Positions 11,901-23,600 of a stretch of 64,000 nt of DNA are shown here, one piece after another; the stretch's first letter is position 1, and each line of letters starts with the position of its first letter. The stretch comes from Mesodorylaimus sp. YZB2_4 (Eukaryota > Nematoda > Enoplea > Dorylaimida > Dorylaimidae), in the NCBI GenBank assembly GCA_030248295.1, contig JASANH010001452.1, positions 51,880 through 115,879 on the forward strand, in the 5' to 3' direction. The translations under genes were made by a program, and so were the position numbers. The notes beneath the pieces were generated by a model that saw only the letters and a program-made list of their open reading frames with translations, ran no database searches and had not been told where the DNA came from.

Positions 11901-13875
11901 AAAGAAGGGACCCGCCAAGGACCCGTTCTTTGCGAGAGGATCCGCTGCGTAAGGTCTGTCCTAAATTTTTCAGGAAAGGACCCGCTACGCAAGGTTTTTT
12001 GTAGCTTCTTCGTGGAGAGGACCCAGATGCAAGGCTTTTCCTTACTCCTTTCAGGAGGGTACCCGCATACAATATCTGAATCACCACTGACTCTGTTAGA
12101 TCGAAACAGTTAAACAGTGATTCCCGTAACTTCATCCCGTTTGGGAGCCGCTTTATCTCTGAATTAACTCCCTTCATCGAAAGCACCGCTATGCTTTCTC
12201 CAAATTGCTCCCTCTCCATCACCCTCCATGTTTGCTCTAACTCCCCTCGAGAAGGATCCCGCCATGCAAACTTCGAATGACCTCTGATTCCTAATTAGCA
12301 GACGCACTGTTCAAAGTTTTTTCTTGCTTCATTGCGGAGAGGATCCAGATGCAAGATTTTTCGTACCTTCCTCAGGAGGGGATCCGCTATGCATTCTCCG
12401 AACTACCACTGACTCCGTTGGAGTGAACCAGCTACGCAGTGTTTGCAATAACTGCATTCAGCACAGGACCCGCTTAGTATCTTCAAATTAGGCGCCCACT
12501 ATGCTTTTTTCAAATGGCTCCCTCCGCATCAACCCACTATTTTATGTTTACCCCAACTCCAGCATTGACCAACCCACCGATCCGAGGGGTGAGCTGGTTC
12601 CCGATCTTATGCGACTGCTGGATCAGGAACTACAATTTTTCACGCTTTATCTGCTGGAAAATAGATGTGGCACACTATCGTAAGAAAATCTCGTTTTTCT
12701 CTTTAATCAGCACCAAATCCCGCTTTAGGCATTTATTAGCTCTCCTGTGCCCTTTGGAGTGGTCTGATGGAGTGACACCGAGGAAACAGAGCGGGTTGGT
12801 GAGGACCCGGTGCCAAAGACGTCATCCTAATCTTTTATTTTCTGAAACAGATCGGCAAGATCGGATCGTTATCGGGCTGATCCAGACCCTGGATCGGATC
12901 GTTATCGGGCTGATCCAGACCCTAGATCGGATCGGGATTGGGCTGATCCAGACCCTGGATCGGATCGTTATCGGGCTGATCCAGACCCTAGATCGGATCG
13001 GGATTGGGCTGATCCAGACCCTGGATCGGATCGGGATTGGGCTGATCCAGACCCTGGATCGGATCGGGATTGGGCTGATCCAGACCCTGGATCGGATCGG
13101 GATTGGGCTGATCCAGACCCTGGATCGGATCGGGATTGGGCTGATCCAGACCGTGGATCGGTCGATGCTGGCCCCAACTCCCTTCGAACAGAATCCCGCC
13201 ATGCAATCTTCAAATTACCACTGACTCCTCAAAAGGGGACCCGGTACGCTGCGCGTTGTCTGCTACAACCACTCGTGAGGACTCCTTTATCTTAAACGGA
13301 CCAAACCATAAAAAACATGGCAGCGGGCCTCACCGGGTCCGCGAGCACCGCCTTTCATGATCCGACCCAAACGAAAAATGACCGCACGTTCGTATTCTTG
13401 AACAATCTAAAAAGAAACCGACATAAAAAAATTGTGGCAATAAAACTCGAGAGCCACTCGCCTTGATCAGACAAAACAAAGAAAACGGAAAAGAAATAGC
13501 GATTAAGAAATACGACAGGATCAACAAGCACGTGCCACACCCGCCATCGTCAACGCTATCGTTTGCACCTAAAAAATTTTTCAATAAAAACGTGTGTCAA
13601 ATAATTTGCATGCTACAATTTGAATTTCAAGGATCTTCCTTGTTTCATGCTCATCAATACTTTTTTAACACAACTTAAAACACGAAAAGTTCGGAAAAAC
13701 TTCAAGAAAAATGTGAGACACCACAAAAATTACAGAAAATTTCACATTTTTAAATCTTACCGCCAGTGTATCCTGATCGACGCGGAGCAAAATTGGTCGC
13801 AGGTGGAGGGGGTGGAAAAGCGGGAGGTGGAGCAGGTCGAGCAGTTGTCGGCAGGGTCGATCGTTTGGAGCTCAT
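8938..13875 (-). CDS. STOM: Stomatin (band 7 / SPFH domain membrane protein)
   Basis: Seven exons in transcription order: 13875-13761, 13568-13462, 13406-13334, 11272-11190, 11133-10930, 9625-9491, 9141-8938. All phases agree, and they total 921 nt for 306 aa. The Pro-rich N terminus (1-38) is followed by a hydrophobic hairpin (about 53-73), as in stomatin and MEC-2. The SPFH core then follows: [76 protein letters not shown] and [13 protein letters not shown]. Stomatins oligomerise on the cytoplasmic face of cholesterol-rich membranes and modulate channels and transporters. The start is the first Met before the Pro-rich segment. Intron 2 begins with GC (AAG|gcgagt), a GC-AG intron. The 2.1-kb intron 3 and the 1.3-kb intron 5 carry repeats. 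Confidence 0.95.
9790..10130. repeat. TA-rich palindromic simple repeat (CAGTATACTG type)
   Basis: Multiple copies of the self-complementary word cagtatactg/tccagtatac are mixed with (TA)n runs. The block lies inside stomatin intron 5. Confidence 0.8.
10440..10840. repeat. Tandem repeat, about 100-bp AT-rich unit, roughly four copies
   Basis: The unit is built on 'acatatgtatatgctgtttc' followed by 'attaaatccg.aaaa', a (TA)n stretch and 'ttacataaaaaacctaaatg'. Copies start near 10497, 10590, 10687 and 10796. It lies in stomatin intron 5. Confidence 0.8.
11680..11790 (-). repeat. tRNA-like SINE head
   Basis: On the minus strand the order is A-box-like 'ggtgcagcggttcggcattgg', then B-box 'gggttcgatcccc' about 60 nt on. 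This is the internal polymerase III promoter arrangement of tRNA-derived SINEs. A second B-box-like word (ttcgaacccTG) lies at 11546. The element is inside stomatin intron 3. I could not fold a full functional tRNA. Confidence 0.55.
11895..12500. repeat. Degenerate repeat block ('ggacccgctacgcaaggttttt')
   Basis: Imperfect units of about 40-60 bp recur (ggacccgctacgcaagg, ggatcccgccatgcaa, ggatccgctatgcattc, accactgactccgttgg). The 11.98-12.10 kb segment is roughly repeated at 12.31-12.43 kb, and fragments reappear at 13.18-13.25 kb. No gene is seen; this is stomatin intron 3. Confidence 0.6.
12859..13162. repeat. 33-bp minisatellite, nine units
   Basis: Nine head-to-tail copies of a unit beginning 'gatcggatcg' and ending 'gctgatccagaccct(g/a)'. 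The internal variants are GTTATCG and GGATTG. Because 33 is a multiple of three, all frames stay open and spurious ORFs result on both strands. I read this as intronic, since it lies in stomatin intron 3. Confidence 0.95.
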
Positions 13876-14674
13876 TTTTGAATATCAAGCTTTAGGTCGG
13901 AAATCAAAGTTCTAGAATAAAAACTTCGGTAAAATCGTTTTTTAGAATAAGTCAACATGACCAAAAAAATATTCGATCTATACAAAATGCTACTTTATTA
14001 AAGCTCGCAAAAAATTTCGGAAACTGTGTAAATTTTAGAGAAATATTGCAATTTTTAAACGAAATTTTCGATTTGAATCGAAATCGCAAAATTTTCTATT
14101 CGTCCCGCAGATTTTTAGGAAAACCATACGATTTAACGATTACCAACATGAAAGTGATGGCAATTTTTTTTTTGGAAAATTGCTCGACGGAGTTAAAAAA
14201 CCTGATAAATCTATCATTTTTTAGCTAAATATAAACGTCGAATCGCAATTTATTGTCCCGGTAAACATTTTTTTTTCGGAAAAATTAGAGAGCAAAGAAT
14301 TTTAATCCAAAAAATTAATCGCTAAAAATCGCAAATATGTATAATCGGACGGAAAAAAGATATTTCTCAATCGATCAATTTTTCGAATTTTAAAAACGGA
14401 GTCGGAAATTTTTCACTTTTTTGATAACCTATTTTACCGAAAATTTAAAAAACTTACGAAATAACTATATTTCGATTGAAATTTTTCAGCCAAATTCGCA
14501 ACGCAACTCGAATTTTTCCCCTTCTTTCAAATCACATCTCCCGGTCATACAAGCTTCAAAATGTCATAAGCAGTTCGGTGCATGCTCGATTTGTCTGCTA
14601 AGTCGCGCGAAGGCAAGCGGGGTTATTATTTCGTCATTCCATTTCAATCCAATAATTCAATTTTTTTGAGTAAA
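13876..14674. promoter_or_regulatory. Divergent intergenic region between stomatin (-) and FARSB (+)
   Basis: About 800 bp of AT-rich sequence separates the two divergent start codons, so both promoters should lie here. I do not see a convincing TATA box or any other nameable element. Near 14565-14640 there is a diverged 'gtcataagc' patch related to the foldback repeats. This is inferred from gene orientation only. Confidence 0.5.
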
Positions 14675-17600
14675 ATGCCGACCGTTTCGATAAAGAAAGC
14701 AATTTTAGAAAAAGCGCTAGGAAGATCTTATAGTAAGCAAAAAAGTTTTTGATTTCGACTTTTTTGAAAATAAACGGCGGTTTCATGAATTTTTCTTTTT
14801 TTCATTTTAGCCGATGAAGAATTCGATGCTTTATGTTTCGATTACGGGTTAGAATTGGACGAAGTTGTAAGTTTTTTTTCGTAAATTTCTGGTAGTTTTA
14901 AAAATGTTTCCGTGAAGATCGAGCAAGGCCATGCCAGGTGAAAATTGGTGCCCACAATTTTTTGTGCTTTGTAGTCAGAACTCCATGAAGAATTACGGGA
15001 CGTCAAAAGTCAAAAATGTTTTCCCTCTTTCCTATAAAAATACACATGAAAACGTTGCTCGGGCGATATCGCCTGTGTCTCCCTTAATTTTGGTTTTGAA
15101 AGAATCTAAAAGATACTTAAATGAGCGCAAAACGATGCGCTATCGAGCGCTTTTTTAAAAATTTCTTTAAGTTCCATCGTTCTTGACATATTCCCGCCAA
15201 AAAAGTCAAAATTCAAATTTTTTCTCACAAGCACGGGCTTATAGCTCGAATTTACGTAAGAGGGACCAACCTTCAGTGATAGCACCATCAATCATGCTCT
15301 TTGATAAGAAGACTTAAAAAATATCCGTGTGTTGTATAGATTGAGCGTAAACTGGAACTAGATAAGTGCAGAAAACCGAATTTTCAACGCCTTTTTGGGT
15401 AACGCTCGTCTCCCGAGACGTGTAACTTACAAACACAAGCAAACATTGACTTTGGACATAGCCTATCTTGTAGAGCAGAAAAAATGCTACAAAACCAATC
15501 CTCTCCCGTGTTTGGATGTCAAAGAACCGCAAAGAAAACGTGTATATTATCTAAACTGACCATGGCGAGGACATTGCGACGCGTCTACGACCATTTGCGA
15601 CCGCAACGAAAGCGTGCGCGGTCGCAGACACTCAAAAAACAGTCGCAGACGCGTCGCGAGCTGTAATTCTCACATTTTAGAAATACACGTCCTGCACGCT
15701 GTTTATTAATGATTTCGTAACATGGACCAGGTCTTCTTTTGTGGGAATTTTTGCTTCTCCACAAGATTATCTCGCTCTCAGGACGCGACACATCTTGTTG
15801 AGCAGAAAAATTCTATAGAAAAAGCCTGGTCCCATGTTAAGAAGTTCCATGAGACTCGTACAGGACCTGTTTTCCGAAAGTGTACAGTACCATTGCTGGG
15901 GCATTGCGGCTTATGATGCGTCCGCGACCATCTGCGACCGCAACGAAAGCATGCGCGGTCGCAGACACTCAAAAAACAGTCGCAGACGCGTCGCGAGCTG
16001 CAATGCTCACATTTTAGAAAAACACGTCTTGCAGGCGTTTTTTAACACGAAACAGGGCAATTCTCTTTGTATTTTCGCTTTTCTAGAAGATTATCTTGCT
16101 TTCTGGACAGAACCCATCTTGTAGAGCAGAAAAATGCCACCAAAATGTATCCCTGTCACATGTTCAGAAACCGAAAAGAACTGCCTGAAGATCGTGTATG
16201 TTTAGAGTGAGCCATTGACAGGGCGAAGCGGCTTGTGATCATTTGCGACCGCAACGAAAGCATGCGCGGTCGCAGACACTCAAAAACAGTCGCAGACGCG
16301 TCGCAGGTGTTATATTCAAAGAGGCACTTATGTGAAGTTTTTTTGCTGGGGGGGGGGGGTAGTTTGTCTAGGAGTTTTTTGGACAAGCATGTGCAGAAAA
16401 ATTTGAATTTCAACTTTGGCGGGAGTATCTCACGAGGGGTAAGACACTTGAAAAAGCTTAAAAAAGTATTTGATAGCTTATCATCTTGTGATCATTTTGA
16501 TATATTCTAGATTATTCCAGGACCAAGGGTTGGGGAGATATGGCCGATATTGCCAAAGCATCACGTTTTTTGTGTTTTTCCATATTTTTGACTTCTGCGT
16601 GCACGTCATCATGCATTCATGGGGTGCAGACTACTAAGCACAAAAATCAGGGGCTCAAAACTTTTACTCGGCAAGTTCTTAGTTGATCCTTGCAGAAATC
16701 CTGTCCGAAAACCCAAATTTCATAGGATTTCAATAATTTCTACAATGTTTTTTCAGACTAGCGAAAAAGCTATTATCCAAAAAGAACGAGGCATATTGGA
16801 CGCATCTGCAGCGGCAGCTAGTGACGAATTAATTTATAAAATTGAAATTCCTGCCAATAGGTAAAAAAAAGGAACTTATCAAGTTTTTCTTCAAAATTTT
16901 TTTGATTTCAGATACGATTTGCTCTGTGCTGAAGGACTTTGTCGCGCGCTGTTAATTTATCTTGGAAAGTAATTATTGGGTTTTTTATATTTTTTGTGGG
17001 AAATTTATGAGTTCATACTTTTTTCAGGCAGGAACCACCAAAATATTGTTTAGCGCCTCCGGAAAATGGGCAACTGCAAATATTGAAAATTACATCCGAG
17101 GTGAGTTGAATCTTGATAATTGTGGTATTAAAAAATGATTCTGGTCAATAATGGCGTAAAAAACTTTAAGCTTACGAGTTTTTCAAATTAAAAAAAACAT
17201 TTGTCAGAAGTTTTTAAATTTTTCGAAGAATTTAGTAGAGGGTTTTTGAGAGACTCGACCTGGGGGCTGGCCAGTCGACTTTTTTGACTCTTTTGTATGT
17301 GCACTCACAAAACTGATTGTCTCGGCAGAAGTAAAATTTTTCTGAAATGCCTATATATGGAAATAAAGCACTTCAAAAAAAAGGGCCACTCGGGTTAACA
17401 AATCATAACGTGCTTAGTTTTGGGTCTGGAACAATTTTTAAGATAAAGAAATGACCGCTACATTCCAAGGAATCTAAAACCTTTTTCAAAATTAGCCTAG
17501 CTATAATCGTTGATAAGATATTCAACAAAAACCGCTCGTGATCAGCCCTGATCGGGCACATAATCGATTGTGGTGAATTGTAAAAGCCAGATCTCCCTGA

Positions 17601-20600
17601 TAAGTAGCCTTGGGTCAGTACATTATAAAACAACCTGGATTTTCGCACTACGAACCACAGTTATTGTGCACATGGCCGATAACTGCACCCCATTACAGCA
17701 ATTTTGGCTAATCATGATCGATAATCCTGACGGTTGATCACTCGCGCTGATTAGTCATAGTCTATTTTTGAGCCCCTGGAAAGAGCTTCCAAATGCTCTT
17801 TTCTGCATCAGAGCTCGTTGAATTTCGCCCGAGATATTGAAGATGACTGAAATTCAGAAGAAGTGCCTTCAGTACGCACTTTTTGAATTTCCCGCCCGCG
17901 TGCCGCTTATGACAGAAGAGCGGGATCGGCTGCTTACTTTAGAAGTCGCCAGAAAATTTATAGCTTTTTCACTTTTTCACTACGTGTCAGTCTAAGTTTT
18001 TACTGGGGTATGTCTTTCATGAAAAAAAAGTTATAAATTTTCTGGCGATTAGAGTAAGCAGCCAACCCCGCTCTTATGTCATAAGCGGCAATCGGGCGGG
18101 AAATTCAAAGTAGCGTCCTAAAAGGAATTCTCGCCTAATTGTATGTTTCTTCAATATCCCGGGTAAAAATGAACGAATTTTAACGCGGAAGAAAGCATTT
18201 GATAGCTCTTTTCAAAGGCTACAAGATAAGACATCAGTGATTAGCGCAAATGATTAAAAACTGAATTGATCGAGCATGATTAGCTGACATTGCCGAAATG
18301 GGGCGCAGTTATCGGCCATGTGCACAATAACTGTGGTCTGTAGTGCGAAAATTGATGATTTAAGGGTTTTTTTATGATGTGACTTCATGCTACTATTTCA
18401 GTGAAAAATCAGGGAGATCTGGCTTCATAAATCAAACTATAATCGATTATGCGCCTGATCACGGCTAATCACAGACGGATCTTTTGAATATCTCATAAAC
18501 GGGTATAGCTAGGTAATTTTTGAAAAAGCTCCAGGCTCCTTGAAATTTGGTGGTCATTTCTGCACTTTGAAAATTGTTTTAGACCCAAAACTAAGCAAGT
18601 TATGATTTTGGACCAAAAGTGACTCTTTTTGACCTTTAAAAGTCTTTATTTCCATATATAGGCATTTTAGGAAAACTTTACTTACACCAAGACAATCAGT
18701 TCCAGGTCCGACCGATATATCGGTTGACCGATAATATCGGCCGATAATTGCGTTATCGGTTATCGGCCGATACCGATAATTAGTGCTGCCGATATTGCCG
18801 ATAATGTAGATTTCCCTATCAATAAGAGTTTAGGGCAAACATACGGCCTGTTGATAGTGATTATGACGAGGAGCAGGGAGCTACGGATTCTCGATCAAAG
18901 AGGTCAGTGCCCAAGAACAGTCTGGAGATAAATCACGACAAGTCACGATCACCATGATCATGACTTTTCTTACTGGGATGCCCGCAATGGCACCAAAGCA
19001 GTTTACACCAAAAGCACTTGGCTGTCTGTGTGTTGCATAGGCTGAGGCTATGGGAAGGAGGTAGGGCTGGCCCTGTCTTGTTACTTGCATGCTTCTCAAT
19101 GAAGGCGACCTCTTTGCCTCGTGTCGTATTCTTATTACACTGTACACTCGGAAACAACAGTCCTTCTCAGGCCCCCGCGGCACAATAGATTACAGGTTAG
19201 TCTGACTCAAAAAAGGGGCTATGACTACAAATTATCGCTGTAGTCGTATCATTCACCCTTGCGTGAGATTTTGGGGACAAGGTTAGTCTTTCCCCATTTG
19301 GAGTCAGGGACAGGAATGGTGGTGGTCTTCGGGGTCTCCTGGGGTTGGAGATAACCCTGGAGGGGCTGGGATAGAAAAAAGCGTACTGGCTGTTTAAGTC
19401 CGTCTATCTGTTCACTTCTTTTCTTGACATGTTCTACAAACTTCATGAAGTTTGCCCTGCTTCGGAACTATTTTTTATGAGTATAAACATCTCAGTCATC
19501 TCACAACATTTCACATAATGCTGATACTATGTTTCGTGGGTATTTTCGTTTATCTGGACGTGGAAAAGTGTTTGAAGGTGAATCCCCGATGCATGCTGTT
19601 TGAGATAGGGATCAGGGTCAGGGCCCCAGTCGAACACTAGAGCCCTCAAAAAGTTGTGAAAGGATTCTGCTTTGCATATTTCATTCATTATTCCTACCTA
19701 GAGTCTAACAAAATGAGTTTTAGACGGTTCTGGGTCTCATTCAAGTTTCCAGGGTGTGCATGTGCACATAATGTACCTCCGCCTGTGAGATAGTAGCAAC
19801 AAAATCCAGTTTGTATTCCAATTTAAATAAAGGGAATTCTCCTGTTCCATCAGTAACTTCCCTTTATTCAAGCATCCAGACCCTGTCCTGCCAGCTGGGT
19901 TTCAACTTGCCCACTTCCTGACAGTGTCACACGGCTGGTCCCAGAGGTGTCATGCGTTGCCTAAAGTGTATGACATCTGCGAAGAGGAGTTTTTAGTTGG
20001 CATATTGCAACTTACATAGTCTTCGGTCTCGAGATTTTGGGCTACCAGATTGATTCAAATTGGTCTTAAAAGGAAGCATAGCATGCGAAATTAAAAAATT
20101 GCATGTTAAAAGGATGGCGATCTGACCAAAATTCAAATTTCCCGCCATAAAACTTGAATTTTTAAGTTTTTGAAAATTTATCGGTTTTATCGGCCGATAA
20201 TTGCCGTATCGGTCGGACCTGGAATCAGTTTTGTAAATACTTTCAATCGACTGGGCATATAAAAAGGGGGTCGAAAAAGTCGACTGGCCAAGTATATTCG
20301 AGTCGAGTCTCTCAGAAACCCTCTCTTAATCTTTTTGTTTCTTTGTAAAAAGACGTTTCAAAAAAATTTCGCCCTTTAAGTATGTGGCATTTAAAGATAT
20401 TATCGCGATTTTACATTGAATATTCCAAAAATTGATACTTTCCCGCTCAAAAACTTCAAAATTTGCAAGATTTTTCCATTTTTTCTCATTCAAAAATGTG
20501 TAGAAAATGAATTTTATAAGATTGATCACAATAATTCTTTTTTTTAGACAGCTTCGATTCGTCCACACGCAGTGGCGGCAGTTTTACGCGATGTGACATT

Positions 20601-23600
20601 GACGGAAGAAGCGTACGCGAGTTTTATCGAATTGCAGGACAAATTGCATCAAAATTTGTGTCGAAAACGTACACTTGTGGCCATTGGAACGCACGATTTG
20701 GATTCGGTGCATGGTCCGTTCACCTACACGGCCAAACCCCCGCAGGAGATCCGATTCGTGCCACTCAATCAAACAGAATCTATGACGGCTGTGGAATTGA
20801 TGAAGTTTTATGCGGTAAGCACGGGCTTGGTCTTAAAGGCGACGTGGAATAGAGTCGATGTGGGAATATTGAAAAAAGAATATGATATTCGGATTGAGCA
20901 CCCACGTTTTAGTGGGAGAGCTGGTATCCCAATTATTTTAGAGCATGGTACCCCCTTTGGAATCAGAAATTTCTATTCTTAATGGTGCTGGAAGTCCAGA
21001 ATTTCTACTGCTTGGATGCTGAATTTGAATATCATATTCTTTTTACAATGCTCTGACATTGATTCTAGAGTGCACTCCATCTTTTAGGGGGGAGCGGTCA
21101 CTCCTGCGGCCAATCAAGTCTTCCAACTTGGTCCATGTTTGAAACATCACTTTGACGGGTGATGTGGCTCTGTGGGGGGGGGGGATTGTAGCACCCCTGT
21201 CCAATACATATATTGCTCCCACCAATCGTAGGTGCTAGTTACTGGCTGATGCCTGATCGATCGATTGATTTGGTGATCAGTCGTTTATATGGATTGATCT
21301 TGACAATCGATTAATAGTGGCTGGATTTTGTGATAAGCTTGTCAATCAATCGATTGGGGTGGTGACTACAAGATGATCGATCGATTGATTTGGTGATCAG
21401 TCGTTTATATGGATTGATCTTGACAATCGATTAATAGTGGCTGGATTTTGTGATAAGCTTGTCAATCAATCGATTGTGGTGGTGATTACAATATGATCGA
21501 TCGATTGAGTATCGGCATAGTTAGGTGCCCAGATTAGTGCACTGTCAAATTTACATGTATGATAGGGCGCAAGAATTTATGCAAAATTTATTGGCATCAG
21601 CTTCTTGGTTTTTTCGACTTCTTAGAGGGGCGAAAAAAGGGCGGATTCTGGGCCTAATTTGCATAAAAAATTACCAAAATTAGAATTCGCATCATGGGTC
21701 CCGCGTGCCCATGTAGGACCCCCACCCAGCTTGGGGGAAGGGTGGTCCATATTTTAGCGATGAGTGTATAAACTCTGTGTTTCAATAGGTTTGACGCTAG
21801 TTGCTAAATGCAATACCAGACTGAGTGCAGTGGAAGTGAGGGGTGGGTGACAAGTGAATGTGCATTTGTTCCAGGACAGTCACCTTCGTCATTACTTGCC
21901 CATAATCGAGGCCAGTGCAGTCTATCCGGTCATCTACGACGCGAATGGGGAAGTGCTGTCCATGCCGCCCATAATCAATGGCGATCGATCCAAGCTGACC
22001 ACCAAGACGAGGAATATTCTGATCGAGTGCACAGCTACCGATTTGACCAAAGCCAAGGTGGTGTTGGACACGTTGGTCACCATATTCAGTCAATATTGCC
22101 AACGACAATTCTTGGTCGAACCTGTCGAAGTCGTTCAAGCTGATGGCACTGTCGTGGTGTATCCGGTAAGAAATAAGTTATTGATTGACTGCTGATCAAT
22201 CGATTTCTTGGTTGGTGATCATAATTATCGATAGATAGTGATGGAATTTTTTATCAGGTGGCAGTCAACCGATTAGGTGATGATTGAGAGCTAGTTGATT
22301 CATTGGGACTGCTTATAAGACTGATTGATCGATTACGATGACCAATCGATTTATTAGATTAGAGATAGTGATTATCGATTTATAGTGAATGAATTTTGTG
22401 GTAAATGGGTCAGTCAGTTGATTCGTTGTGGTTATCAGGGGATTGATCAGTTTTAATCATGATTATGAAATGATCGATCGATTGGGATGATGCCCAGTCG
22501 ATTTCGTGGATTGATGCTCGTCACTATCGACTGAAAGTGATTGAGTTTTTTAGCAGTAAGGCAGTCTATCGATCGGGGTTGTGATTATCAGATGATTGAT
22601 CTGTTGACTCTCGGCTGATCGATCGATCGGGACTATGATCATACAGTAAAACTGATTGATCAATAACGATGATCAATCGATTTCCTAGATTGGAGATGGT
22701 GATTATCGATTTATAGCGGCTGAATTTTGTGTAAATGGGTCGGTCATTTCATTAGTGGTGATTATCATGTGATGGAGCAGTTCCAATAAGGATTATAAAC
22801 TGATCGATCGATTGAACCAATGATCGAAATCTGATCCATGCTGTCGCCAATCAACTGTTTATCATTGTGCAGTATCAGTCGATCAATCAATAAATCGATT
22901 GTCCTGTTCTTAATCGATTACTCAATTTATCAGTCACTGTAGTTATGGCGGTTTATAGATGGCTGTTTGGTCCATCTGTGAGGCCAGTGATGATGGCCGC
23001 CCATAGAATGGGAGACAATCACAAGTGTTTCCTCTGTCTTTTAGGAATTACGCTATTGGAATATGAATATTTCAATTGCCGAAATCAACAGCAAAGTTGG
23101 TGTCAAGTAAGTTTTTATCGCTCAATTGAGAATTGTGAGCTAATCGATGGTTTTGTTTCTAGTTTATCGCGGGATGAAATGGTGAAGTCATTGCACAAGA
23201 TGTGTTTGGGTGTGCACGAGGAGTATGGTGGTTGTGCGAGGGACGACTCGACGTTGACCATTTGCATACCCCCCACACGGCACGATATCCTGCACGCCTG
23301 CGATATTGTGGAGGATGTGGCTGTGGCCTATGGTTTTAATAACATCCAAATGCAATTACCACCAACTGCAACTGTGGCCAGGCAATTGCCCTTGAATAAG
23401 CTGACTGATTTGTTACGACAGGAAATTGTGGCGGCTGGATTCACGGAGGCGTTGACTTTCGCGTTGGTGAGTTAAAGGGTGCCAAGGTGGGCGTTGGTTA
23501 GAGTACACCACCGCTTGTATGGGCATTTGGCATTCACATGTGTTTATGTGGGTACTACTCGTTTGTCACTGTATTTTACACATGCACGCGAAAATGTGCC

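Larger units (their letters stand above)
17237..20324. mobile_element. Foldback element with arms of about 700-750 bp, split by a nested hAT-like element
   Basis: The left end AGAGGGTTTTTGAGAGACTC is mirrored by the right end GAGTCTCTCAGAAACCCTCT. The arms stay complementary inward: 'gcctatatatggaaataaag', 'cttagttttgggtct', 'gccagatctccctga' and 'acagttattgtgcacatgg' all occur in inverse order in the right arm. The centre of symmetry is at about 17990, inside the smaller palindrome 17868-18112. The right arm is interrupted at 18702-20222 by another element. A TA target duplication is possible but not certain. The whole element sits in FARSB intron 5, and no ORF is visible in the arms. Confidence 0.8.

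Noticed and set aside
12514..13224. Long open frames on both strands with an 11-residue repeat ([11 protein letters not shown])
   Set aside because: A 33-bp minisatellite keeps every frame open; the block lies inside stomatin intron 3 and has no splice or codon support.
18933..19157. BED zinc finger/transposase remnant in the CCGATA element
   Set aside because: A few Cys and His residues are present, but spacing does not match a BED finger well enough to call.
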